The translations under genes were made by a program, and so were the position numbers. Source: Streptomyces viridochromogenes (GTDB lineage Bacteria > Actinomycetota > Actinomycetes > Streptomycetales > Streptomycetaceae). Taken from it: a stretch of 64,000 nucleotides of DNA. The DNA is taken from the NCBI RefSeq assembly GCF_001270495.1, contig NZ_LGUR01000072.1:62001-126000 (forward strand), given 5' to 3'. The notes beneath the pieces were generated by a model, which was not told the DNA's origin, made no database searches, and worked only from the letters and a program-made list of their open reading frames with translations. Below, one piece after another: positions 40,836-48,076 of this stretch; within the stretch, counting starts at the first letter, position 1, and each line of letters begins with the position of its first letter.

Positions 40836-41141
40836 CGTTTTGGGTTCTGTAGGGGGAGAGAATGTGGACTGTCATCAACCGATCACACACAGCAAATCCG
40901 CAGCCAACGGTTCACGTCAAGGGCCGCCGACGCGTTACACGCGTCAACTCGCGTGACGCGTGGGGCAGTTGTGGCAGACCACCTGCCCGCAATGTCGGAT
41001 TTGTTCTAATGGTGTGGCGTTCGTCATAGCGTTGTCGTCGCGGGCATCGCAGGATTGCGGGACGCGCATGCCGGGCCCAAGGCCGCTACAGTCGGCCCTT
41101 ACGCACCCCGTCCGCCCGGCAGGATGATCGAGGTACGCAGC
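40836..41141. promoter_or_regulatory. 306-bp divergent intergenic region with ACGCGT palindrome cluster
   Basis: No gene is seen here. GACGCGT (40929-40935) with ACGCGTC (40939-40945), and CACGCGTCA (40938-40946) with TGACGCGTG (40954-40962), form two overlapping perfect palindromes, that is three half-sites in a row. This suggests an operator array for an unidentified regulator acting on one or both divergent genes. Confidence 0.5.
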
Positions 41142-42038
41142 GTGTCGCTACAGATTCTGATACTCGCCGTCAGCGCTGCATGCTGTCTGGGCTTCGGCTT
41201 CGTACTGCAGCAGAACGCGGCACAGAAGGCGCCGCTGAGCGACTTCCTCTCCCCCCGGATCCTCCTCGACCTGATGAAGGTGCCCCGCTGGCTGGGCGGC
41301 ATCGGGTTCATGGTGGTCGGCATGGCCCTGGGCGCGATGGCGCTGGGCCAGGGTGAGATCTCCCTGGTGGAGCCGTTGCTGGCGACCAACCTGCTCTTCG
41401 CGCTCGCACTCTCCCGCCGCCAGACCAAGCAGCCACTGGGCCGCCAGGGCTGGACGGGTCTCGCCCTGCTCGCGGGCGGCGTGACGGCGTTCATCGTCGC
41501 CGGCCAGCCCCACGGCGGATCGGCGCCCAGCGGCCCCTTCCGGCAGTGGCTGATCATCGGCGTCATGGTCGGGGTGGCCCTGCTGCTCACGGCGTACGCC
41601 AAGCGCTCGCGGCTCAGCTCGGGCCCTGCCCTGCTGGCCACGGCCGCCGGACTGCTGTACGGCGTGCAGGACGCCCTGACGCGCGTGACCGGCCAGCGTT
41701 TCGCCGAGGGCGGCATGACCGAGATCCTCACCAGCTGGCAGCCGTACGCCGTCGTGGCGCTCGGCCTCACCGGCCTGATCCTGGTCCAGAGCGCGTTCGA
41801 GACGGCTTCCCTGCGTATGTCCCTGCCCGCCCTGACCGCGGCGCAGCCGCTGGCGGGCATCCTCTGCGGCGTCGGCTTCCTCGGCGACCGGCTGCGCGCC
41901 GACTCGGGCGCGCTGGCGTGGGAGGCCGCCGGGCTCGCCGGGATCGTGGTGGGCATCATCATGCTGGGGACGCATTCCGCGATGCCGTGCGGGGCGGTCC
42001 AGCCGAAGCGGGCCGCGGCGGCGGTGGCGACGAGCTGA
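41142..42038 (+). CDS. DMT-superfamily (EamA-like) membrane protein
   Basis: The protein is 298 residues from GTG 41142 (GAGG eight bases upstream); ATG 41124 is an alternative. Nine or ten hydrophobic segments are visible, including LQILILAVSAACCLGFGFVL, FMVVGMALGAMALGQGEISL, EPLLATNLLFALALS and LAGIVVGIIMLGTHSAM, as in DMT/EamA transporters. EPLLATNLLFA is characteristic of an actinobacterial subgroup. The solute is unknown. Confidence 0.8.
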   Translation: MSLQILILAVSAACCLGFGFVLQQNAAQKAPLSDFLSPRILLDLMKVPRWLGGIGFMVVGMALGAMALGQGEISLVEPLLATNLLFALALSRRQTKQPLGRQGWTGLALLAGGVTAFIVAGQPHGGSAPSGPFRQWLIIGVMVGVALLLTAYAKRSRLSSGPALLATAAGLLYGVQDALTRVTGQRFAEGGMTEILTSWQPYAVVALGLTGLILVQSAFETASLRMSLPALTAAQPLAGILCGVGFLGDRLRADSGALAWEAAGLAGIVVGIIMLGTHSAMPCGAVQPKRAAAAVATS

Positions 42039-42071
42039 CCGCACGGGTGCCGCCCTGGTTGGATGGCCCCC

Positions 42072-42602
42072 ATGAGCGCTGCTGACGAGATCCTCGACAT
42101 CGTCGACGAGCAGGACCGGGTCGTCGGACAGTCCCCGCGCGGCGAGGCCTACGCCAAGGGGCTGCGTCACCGCAGCGTCTTCATCGAGGCCCGGGACGCG
42201 CAAGGCCGCCTCTTCGTGCATCGCCGCACACCGACGAAGCTGGTGTTCCCGTCGCGGTACGACATGTTCGTCGGCGGAGTGGTCGGCGCGGGCGAGTCGT
42301 ACGACGACGCCGCTCTGCGCGAGGCCGAGGAGGAACTCGGCGTGAGCGGCCTGCCGCGTCCCACGTACCTCTTCAAGTTCCTCTACGACGACGGCGCCGG
42401 GCAGACCTGGTGGTCGGCCGTGTACGAGGTGCGCTGCGAGCTGCCGGTGAGCCCGCAGGTGGAGGAGGTCGCCTGGCACGACTTCCTGCCGGAGACCGAG
42501 GTGGAGCGGCGGCTGACCGAGTGGGCGTGGGTGCCGGACGGACTGGCGGCGTACGAGCGGCTCAGGGCCTACCGGGCGGGCGGCACCGACAGCGCCCTGT
42601 GA
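42072..42602 (+). CDS. NUDIX hydrolase
   Basis: The protein is 176 residues from ATG 42072 (GGATGG five bases upstream); ATG 42063 is possible. The Nudix box is intact: GGVVGAGESYDDAALREAEE followed by ELGV, fitting GX5EX7REUXEEXGU. RGEAYAKGLRHRSVFIEARD and LFVHRRTPTKLVFPSRYDMF resemble the YfcD/isopentenyl-diphosphate isomerase-like branch. It hydrolyses a nucleoside-diphosphate-like substrate of unknown identity. Confidence 0.92.
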   Translation: MSAADEILDIVDEQDRVVGQSPRGEAYAKGLRHRSVFIEARDAQGRLFVHRRTPTKLVFPSRYDMFVGGVVGAGESYDDAALREAEEELGVSGLPRPTYLFKFLYDDGAGQTWWSAVYEVRCELPVSPQVEEVAWHDFLPETEVERRLTEWAWVPDGLAAYERLRAYRAGGTDSAL

Positions 42603-42627
42603 CCGACGCCCGGATAGGGTCGTGCAT

Positions 42628-43020
42628 GTGATCGAGTTCGTACGAAACGTCCGGCTGTGGTTCGCGCCCCAGGAGGTCCGGCAGGAAGGCGGCACCCCCG
42701 ACTACCGGTTCTCGCTGGCCAACGAGCGCACCTTTCTGGCCTGGCTGCGTACCGCCCTCGCCCTCATCGGCGGCGGCTTCGCGGTGGACCAGTTCCTGCC
42801 GGACCTGCGCTGGGGGTGGCGGGTCGGGCTGGCGCTGGCGTTGCTCGCGGCGGGCGTGCTGTGTTCGCTGCGCGCGGTCAATCACTGGGTGCGCTGCGAG
42901 CGGGCGATGCGCCGGGGCGAGGATCTGCCGGTGTCGCGGTTCCCGGCGGTGCTGAGCCTCGTGGTCGCGGTCGTCGCGGTCGCGATGGTCGTCGTCGTAC
43001 TCGTCGGGTGGGAGGGGTGA
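42628..43020 (+). CDS. DUF202 (YidH-like) membrane protein
   Basis: The 130-residue protein has three membrane helices. DYRFSLANERTFLAWLRTAL is the DUF202 signature, followed by ALIGGGFAVDQFLP. GTG 42628 is preceded by GGATAGGG. It overlaps a second DUF202 gene by the GTGA motif, so the two are probably subunits of one small membrane complex of unknown function. Confidence 0.85.
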   Translation: MIEFVRNVRLWFAPQEVRQEGGTPDYRFSLANERTFLAWLRTALALIGGGFAVDQFLPDLRWGWRVGLALALLAAGVLCSLRAVNHWVRCERAMRRGEDLPVSRFPAVLSLVVAVVAVAMVVVVLVGWEG

Positions 43021-43346
43021 GCGCCGGGCCGGTCGCGGAGCCGGTGCGTGACCCGGGGCTCCAGCCCGAGCGGACGCGCCTCGCGTGGCGCCGTACGACA
43101 CTGTCCGGGGCCGCGGCCGCCGTACTCGCCGTCAAGACCGCGCTGCACGGCGGCGTCTCGGTGGTCGGGATCGTCGTCTGTGCCCTGTGCTGCGGGCTGT
43201 GGCTGGGCTTCCTGGCCCTCGCCCACCGCCGCATCCGCATCCTGGCCTCGTCGGCCGAACCGGCCGCCCTGGCCCCCCGGCATGCCACGGCCACGGTCCT
43301 GTTCACCGTGGCCCTGGCCGTGTGCGGTGCCGCCCTCGTCCTCTGA
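43017..43346 (+). CDS. DUF202 membrane protein, second subunit
   Basis: The 109-residue protein starts in the GTGA overlap. DPGLQPERTRLAWRRTTLSG is a variant of the DUF202 signature, followed by three hydrophobic segments (AAAAVLAVKTALHGG, VSVVGIVVCALCCGLWLGFL, VLFTVALAVCGAALVL). It pairs with the preceding DUF202 gene. Confidence 0.85.
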   Translation: MSAGPVAEPVRDPGLQPERTRLAWRRTTLSGAAAAVLAVKTALHGGVSVVGIVVCALCCGLWLGFLALAHRRIRILASSAEPAALAPRHATATVLFTVALAVCGAALVL

Positions 43347-43370
43347 GGCACTCGAAGAGCACTCGAAGAG

Positions 43371-44360
43371 CTACGGACCCTGGTCCGTCTCCTGCCACAG
43401 CCCTTCCGGTGCCACCGGCTCCTCCTCCGTCTCCCAGTCCACCGTCACCACGATCTTGCCGCGGGTGCGGCCCTCCTGACTCAGCCGGTGGGCGTCGGCC
43501 GCCCGTTCCAGCGGGAACGTCTCCGAGACGTGGACGGCCACCACGCCCTCCTCCGCCAGCTCGGACAGCCGCAGCAGGTCCGCGGCGTCGGGGCGGACGA
43601 AGTAGTAGCGGCCGCCGTAGTCGAAGACGTCCGGGTCGGCGATCGACACCAGGCGGCCCTCCGGGGCGAGGAGGTTGGCCGAGGTCTTCAGCGCCTCGCC
43701 GCCGACCGTGTCGATCACGGCGTCCACGCCTTCGGGCACAAGCCCCCGCACCCGTTCGGTCAGCCCGTCGCCGTACTCGACCGGTTCGCCGCCGAGGCCG
43801 CGGACGAAGTCGTGGTTGTGCGCGCTCGCCGTACCGATCACCCGGGCGCCCAGATGGCGGGCGAGCTGGACGGCGATCGAGCCCACGCCGCCGGCCGCGG
43901 CGTGCACGAGGACGGTCTCGCCCTGCCTGACCTGGAGGACCTTGATCAGCACCTGATACGCCGTCAGCCCCACCAGCGGCAGACCGGCCGCCTCCTCCCA
44001 GGTGAGGTTGCGGGGTTTGCGCGCGAGGGTGCGGACGGGGGCGGCGACGTACTCGGCGAAGGTGCCGTGGGAGAGGAGGTCCTCGCGGACATAGCCGATG
44101 ACCTCGTCGCCGACGCCGAACTCCGTGACGGACACACCCGGTTGGACCACCACCCCGGAGACGTCCCAGCCCGGCACCACCGGGAAGGCCGGCTCCAGCA
44201 TCCGGTCCATATAGCCCTCGCGGCACTTCCAGTCGACCGGGTTGACGGCCGCGGCCCGCACCTTGACCAGCACGGAGTCGGGGCCGACGCGCGGGTCGCG
44301 CACCTCTCCGTATGCGAGCACCTCGGGCCCGCCGTAGCGTGAGTAGCTGATGCCCTTCAT
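43371..44360 (-). CDS. Zinc-independent quinone oxidoreductase-like MDR enzyme
   Basis: The protein is 329 residues from ATG 44360, nine bases after GGAGGG. GYGPEVL-type opening (YSRYGGPEVLAYGEV), AAAVNPVDWKCREGYM, VVPGWDVSGVVVQPG and VHAAAGGVGSIAVQLARHLG identify a NADPH-binding member of the QOR branch of the medium-chain dehydrogenases. It lacks the zinc-binding Cys cluster. It reduces a quinone or enone of unknown identity and is divergent from the His-rich gene. Confidence 0.9.
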   Translation of the reverse strand: MKGISYSRYGGPEVLAYGEVRDPRVGPDSVLVKVRAAAVNPVDWKCREGYMDRMLEPAFPVVPGWDVSGVVVQPGVSVTEFGVGDEVIGYVREDLLSHGTFAEYVAAPVRTLARKPRNLTWEEAAGLPLVGLTAYQVLIKVLQVRQGETVLVHAAAGGVGSIAVQLARHLGARVIGTASAHNHDFVRGLGGEPVEYGDGLTERVRGLVPEGVDAVIDTVGGEALKTSANLLAPEGRLVSIADPDVFDYGGRYYFVRPDAADLLRLSELAEEGVVAVHVSETFPLERAADAHRLSQEGRTRGKIVVTVDWETEEEPVAPEGLWQETDQGP

Positions 44361-44387
44361 GGGTTCGACCCTCCGGGGTGACGGGAC

Positions 44388-44429
44388 GCCACGCAAGCCG
44401 AATAACCCGATATGCGGCGTTCGCGTGGC
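44388..44429. promoter_or_regulatory. 7-bp inverted arms in the divergent QOR/His-rich promoter
   Basis: GCCACGC (44388-44394) and GCGTGGC (44423-44429) flank a 28-base segment containing the A/T-rich AATAACCCGATATG. The pair could be widely spaced half-sites. Confidence 0.3.
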
Positions 44430-44472
44430 AGCCTGTCCGACGTCACGACCCGCACCTCCGAAGGTGAGCACC

Positions 44473-44769
44473 ATGAGCACCCTGCATGTGGAACACCCCT
44501 CCCACACCCACACTCACGGACCGGACTGCGGGCACACCGCGGTACCGCACGGCGACCACACCGACTACGCGCACGACGGTCACCTCCACCGCGAGCACAG
44601 CGGTCACTGGGACGAGTGCGAGGCGAACGGGCACGTCGCGCACGACGGCCACACCCATGAGCACGGCGCCGACTGCGGGCACGAGAGCGTCCTGCACGGC
44701 GACCACGTCGACTACCTCCACGACGGCCACCGGCACGCCTCGCACGAGGGCCACTGGGACGACCACTGA
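44473..44769 (+). CDS. Histidine-rich tandem-repeat metal-binding protein
   Basis: The 98-residue protein contains 27 His by direct count. Two copies of a unit of about 35 residues follow each other: HGPDCGHTAVPHGDHTDYAH to HSGHWDEC, and HGADCGHESVLHGDHVDYLH to HEGHWDDH. One Cys occurs in each DCGH. There is no signal peptide or membrane helix. It is probably a cytosolic nickel/zinc/copper buffer or metallochaperone; the metal is unknown. No Zur-like site was recognised upstream. Confidence 0.82.
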   Translation: MSTLHVEHPSHTHTHGPDCGHTAVPHGDHTDYAHDGHLHREHSGHWDECEANGHVAHDGHTHEHGADCGHESVLHGDHVDYLHDGHRHASHEGHWDDH

Positions 44770-44848
44770 GCCCGACGGGGCCGTTCCGACACGCCCGCGA
44801 GCCCGCTGGGCGACTCCGCCCCTTCGGCGCACTGGCCGAGAAAGACCA

Positions 44849-44886
44849 CCGACGGCTCCCCGACGCCCTGCGCGGGGAGCCGTCGG
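44849..44886 (+). terminator. Terminator downstream of the His-rich gene
   Basis: A perfect 14-bp stem (44849-44862 with 44873-44886) lies 80 bp past the His-rich gene and upstream of the TetR-type operator. Confidence 0.8.
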
Positions 44887-44929
44887 CCTATCGTGGCCCC
44901 GATCACGTTCGACTCCCCCACTGGACTAC

Positions 44930-44947
44930 ATACCGACTGGTCGGCAT
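44930..44947 (+). promoter_or_regulatory. TetR-type operator before the phosphotransferase/ACAD operon
   Basis: ATACCGAC (44930-44937) and GTCGGCAT (44940-44947) pair with one mismatch. The sequence ACATACCGACTGGTCGG matches ACATACCGACCGGT at 50552-50565 read on the opposite strand. Confidence 0.6.
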
Positions 44948-44987
44948 CATTGGTCGGGTCTGGTTCACCTGCCTGTAGGAGCGATGT

Positions 44988-46010
44988 ATGAGCCCCGACC
45001 ACCCGCCCGGTCTCGATCTCGACCGGCTGCGCGGCCTGCTCGAGCGCGAGCGGCCCGGTCTGGCACAGGGTCCGCTGACCGGCCGGCTGATCGAGGGCGG
45101 ACGGTCGAACCTCACCTACGCGGTCTCCGACGGCACCTCCAAGTGGGTCGTACGACGTCCCCCGCTCGGCCATGTCCTCGCCACGGCGCACGACATGAAG
45201 CGCGAGCACCGGGTCATCAGCGCGCTGCACCCGACGAACGTCCCGGTGCCGCGCCCGGTGCTGCTGTGCGAGGACGAGGAGGTCGTCGGGGCGCCGTTCT
45301 ACGTCATGGAGTTCGTCGAGGGCACCCCCTACCGCACCGCCGACCAGCTGGCCCCGCTCGGCCCCGAGCGCACCCGGGGCGCGGTGCTGTCGCTGGTGGA
45401 CACCCTCGTCGAACTGCACGCGGTGGATCCCGCCGAGGTGGGCCTCGCGGACTTCGGCCGGCCCGAGGGCTTCCTGGACCGGCAACTGCGCCGCTGGGGC
45501 AAGCAGTTGGACGCCTCCCGCAACCGCGAGCTGGCCGGCATCGACGAGCTGCACGCGACGCTCGGCCGCCGGCTGCCCGCCTCCCCCGCCGCGGCGGTCG
45601 TGCACGGCGACTACCGGCTCGACAACGTCCTCATCGGTGCGGACGACACGATCAAGGCGATCCTCGACTGGGAGATGTCCACGCTCGGCGATCCGCTGAC
45701 CGACCTGGGCCTGCTGGTGATGTACAGCATGCCGCTGGGCATGCCCGACTCCCCCGTCTCCACCACGGCGCAGGCCCCGGGGCACCCGGAACCGGCCGAA
45801 CTGATCGAGCGGTACGCCGCGCGCTCGGGGCGCGACGTCTCCGCGGTCTCCTGGTACACGGCGTTCGCCTGGTTCAAGCTCGCCGTGATCCTGGAGGGCA
45901 TCCACTACCGCTACACGCTGGGCCAGACGGTCGGCCGCGGCTTCGACCGCATCGGCGACCTGGTCCCCGTCTTCATCCAGCACGGCCTCACCACCCTTCA
46001 GGAAGGCTGA
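44988..46010 (+). CDS. Aminoglycoside phosphotransferase-like kinase (ACAD10/11 N-terminal type)
   Basis: The 340-residue protein has a kinase-like fold: GPLTGRLIEGGRSNLTYAVS, WVVRRPPLGHVLATAHDMKR, catalytic HGDYRLDNVLI and AILDWEMSTLGDPLTDLGLL. This branch is found next to, or fused to, acyl-CoA dehydrogenases. In mammalian ACAD10/11, phosphorylation of 4-hydroxyacyl-CoA precedes the dehydrogenase step. The dehydrogenase gene begins six bases downstream, so the same two-step use of hydroxyacyl-CoA is likely. Confidence 0.88.
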   Translation: MSPDHPPGLDLDRLRGLLERERPGLAQGPLTGRLIEGGRSNLTYAVSDGTSKWVVRRPPLGHVLATAHDMKREHRVISALHPTNVPVPRPVLLCEDEEVVGAPFYVMEFVEGTPYRTADQLAPLGPERTRGAVLSLVDTLVELHAVDPAEVGLADFGRPEGFLDRQLRRWGKQLDASRNRELAGIDELHATLGRRLPASPAAAVVHGDYRLDNVLIGADDTIKAILDWEMSTLGDPLTDLGLLVMYSMPLGMPDSPVSTTAQAPGHPEPAELIERYAARSGRDVSAVSWYTAFAWFKLAVILEGIHYRYTLGQTVGRGFDRIGDLVPVFIQHGLTTLQEG

Positions 46011-46016
46011 TCCGCC

Positions 46017-47231
46017 ATGGACTTCGCGTTCGACGCACGCACCGAGGAACTGCGCGCCAAGCTGCTCGCCTTCATGGACGAGCACGTCTATCCGGCGGAG
46101 GCCGTGGCGGAGGAGCAGCGGGCCGCGCTGGCATCCCCGTGGGACACCCCGGCCGTGGTCGAGGAACTGAAGGCCGAGGCGCGCAGGCAGGGCCTGTGGA
46201 ACCTCTTCCTGCCCGACGCCGAGTACGGTGCCGGCCTCACCAACCTCCAGTACGCCCCGCTCGCGGAAATCACCGGCCGTTCCCCGCAGCTGGCGCCCAC
46301 CGCCACGAACTGCGCGGCGCCCGACACCGGGAACATGGAGGTGCTGTCCCAGTTCGCCGACGAGCAGCAGAAGAAGCAGTGGCTGGAGCCGTTGCTCGCC
46401 GGTGAGATCCGCTCGGCGTTCGCGATGACCGAGCCGGAGGTGGCCTCGTCCGACGCCACCAACATCACCACGCTGATCGAGCGGGACGGCGACGAGTACG
46501 TCATCACGGGCCGCAAGTGGTACATCTCCGGGGCGATGAACCCGGACTGCAAGATCTTCATCGTGATGGGCAAGACGGACCCGGACGGCGCGGACATCCG
46601 CCGCCAGCAGTCGATGATCCTGGTCCCCCGCGACACGCCGGGTGTCACGGTCAAGCGCGCCATGCAGGTGTTCGGCTACGAGGACCACTACCACGGCGGC
46701 CACGCCGAGGTGGTCTTCGACCACGCGCGTGTGCCGGCCTCCAGCCTCATCGGTGAGGAGGGCGGCGGCTTCGCCATCGCGCAGGCGCGGCTCGGTCCCG
46801 GCCGGATCCACCACTGCATGCGGCTGATCGGCATGGCCGAGCGGGCGATCGAGCTGATGTGCCGCCGGGCCGCCTCCCGTACGGCGTTCGGCAAGGCGCT
46901 GGCCCAGCAGGGCGTGGTGCACAACTGGATCGCCGACGCGCGCGTGACGGTCGAGCAGCTGCGGCTGCTGGTCCTGAAGACGGCCTGGCTGATGGACACC
47001 GTCGGCAACAAGGGTGCCCACACGGAGATCCAGGCCATCAAGATCGCCACGCCGCGGGCGGTCGTCGACATCATCGACCGGGCGATTCAGCTGCACGGGG
47101 CGGGCGGTGTCAGCCAGGACTTCCCGCTGGCCGAGCTGTATGCCGGGGCGCGGACGCTGATGATCGCGGACGGTCCGGACGAGGTACATCAGCGGTCGCT
47201 GGCGCGGCGGGAGCTGAAGAAGTACGTGTGA
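46017..47231 (+). CDS. Acyl-CoA dehydrogenase (ACAD10/11-like)
   Basis: The 404-residue flavoenzyme has NLFLPDAEYGAGLTNLQYAP, AFAMTEPEVASSDATN, YVITGRKWYISGAMNPDCKI, LGPGRIHHCMRLIGMAERAI and IQLHGAGGVSQDFPLAELYA. It ends with GPDEVHQRSLARRELKKYV, where a Glu-Val-His region aligns with ACAD10/11-type enzymes. Its partner kinase lies just upstream. It should act in breakdown of hydroxylated or lactone-derived fatty acids. Confidence 0.93.
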   Translation: MDFAFDARTEELRAKLLAFMDEHVYPAEAVAEEQRAALASPWDTPAVVEELKAEARRQGLWNLFLPDAEYGAGLTNLQYAPLAEITGRSPQLAPTATNCAAPDTGNMEVLSQFADEQQKKQWLEPLLAGEIRSAFAMTEPEVASSDATNITTLIERDGDEYVITGRKWYISGAMNPDCKIFIVMGKTDPDGADIRRQQSMILVPRDTPGVTVKRAMQVFGYEDHYHGGHAEVVFDHARVPASSLIGEEGGGFAIAQARLGPGRIHHCMRLIGMAERAIELMCRRAASRTAFGKALAQQGVVHNWIADARVTVEQLRLLVLKTAWLMDTVGNKGAHTEIQAIKIATPRAVVDIIDRAIQLHGAGGVSQDFPLAELYAGARTLMIADGPDEVHQRSLARRELKKYV

Positions 47232-47280
47232 CGGCGGGGCGGCGGTGGGGGAATCTCGCCCCCGCCGCCCCTACCCGTCC

Positions 47281-47410
47281 CGTCCCTGGGGGCTGCGCCC
47301 CCAGACCCCCGCTGTCGGCCCTTCGGGCCTCGTCCTCAAACGCCGGACGGGCTGAGAATGCCTGGCGAATCCAGCCCCTCCGGCGTTTGAGGAGCGGGGT
47401 CTGGGGCGGC
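47281..47410. repeat. Streptomyces dispersed palindromic repeat unit, likely also a terminator
   Basis: CTGGGGGC/GCCCCCAG (47286-47304) is one hairpin. CCTCAAACGCCGGA (47334-47347) with TCCGGCGTTTGAGG (47379-47392) is a second with a 14-bp stem and extra inner pairing. Such units are abundant between Streptomyces genes. It lies between convergent genes. Confidence 0.8.
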
Positions 47411-47434
47411 GGGGGCGAGGAAAGCTCCGTGCGA

Positions 47435-48028
47435 TTACGGGCGTAGCGCCCGCAGCAGCAGGTCCGCCAGGTGGTCGGCGACCTGCTGAGGGCTCATCGG
47501 GCCGTCCGGTCGGTACCAGGTCGACAGGTGGTGAACGGACCCGAAGTGGTAGTCCACCACCAGGTCGGCCGGGGTCGCCTTGGAGAAGACGCCCGCCTCC
47601 TGGCCCTCCTCGACGAGCGCACGGAAGCGTTCGTGGTAGCGCCGGCGCTCGGCACGCACCTGCTTGTTCTTCTCCGGGCTCAGATGGTGCATCGAGCGGA
47701 AGAAGATCATCGCGTCGTCGAGGTTCTCGATCGTCGTGACGACGACGTCCGCGGCCGCGCCTCTGAGCCGCTTCTCGATGGGCTCGTCGGCGTCCGCGAA
47801 GGCGTCGAGCCGCTCCTGCTGAACGCGCAGCACGCGCGCGTACACCTCGTGCAGAAGGTCGTCCTTGGAACCGAAGTAGTGGTACAGCGCCCCCTTGGTG
47901 ACGCCGGCCGCCTCCACGATCTCCTGCACCGAGGTGCGGTCGTAGCCCCGCTCGGCGAAGAGCCGGGTGGCGGCGGCGAGCAACCGCTGGGGGACGGGCG
48001 TACCGTCTCCGTCCGTCGTCCTGGCCAC
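47435..48028 (-). CDS. TetR-family regulator of the acyl-CoA operons
   Basis: The 197-residue protein has an N-terminal HTH (RLLAAATRLFAERGYDRTSV, QEIVEAAGVTKGALYHYFGS) and a C-terminal ligand domain (KQVRAERRRYHERFRALVEE, VVDYHFGSVHHLSTWY). It closes a minus-strand operon after an acyl-CoA ligase gene (48-bp gap). It most probably recognises the ACATACCGACyGGT motif before this operon and the kinase/ACAD operon, with an acyl-CoA as likely inducer. That assignment is inference. Confidence 0.88.
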   Translation of the reverse strand: MARTTDGDGTPVPQRLLAAATRLFAERGYDRTSVQEIVEAAGVTKGALYHYFGSKDDLLHEVYARVLRVQQERLDAFADADEPIEKRLRGAAADVVVTTIENLDDAMIFFRSMHHLSPEKNKQVRAERRRYHERFRALVEEGQEAGVFSKATPADLVVDYHFGSVHHLSTWYRPDGPMSPQQVADHLADLLLRALRP

Positions 48029-48076
48029 TGTGCCGCCACCTGCCCTTCCGAGATGTCTGCCGACTGAACAGCCGTC

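Noticed and set aside
38331..41009. 892-codon plus-strand open frame across the permease and TPR-like genes
   Set aside because: It is antisense to an APC permease with clear membrane helices; the frame is Gly/Arg/Glu-rich noise.
44712..47189. 825-codon open frame on the minus strand across the kinase and acyl-CoA dehydrogenase
   Set aside because: The plus strand encodes two recognisable enzymes with intact catalytic motifs; the antisense product has no family features.
47281..47410. A small non-coding RNA gene
   Set aside because: The paired hairpins match the dispersed palindromic repeats common in Streptomyces, and no promoter is seen.
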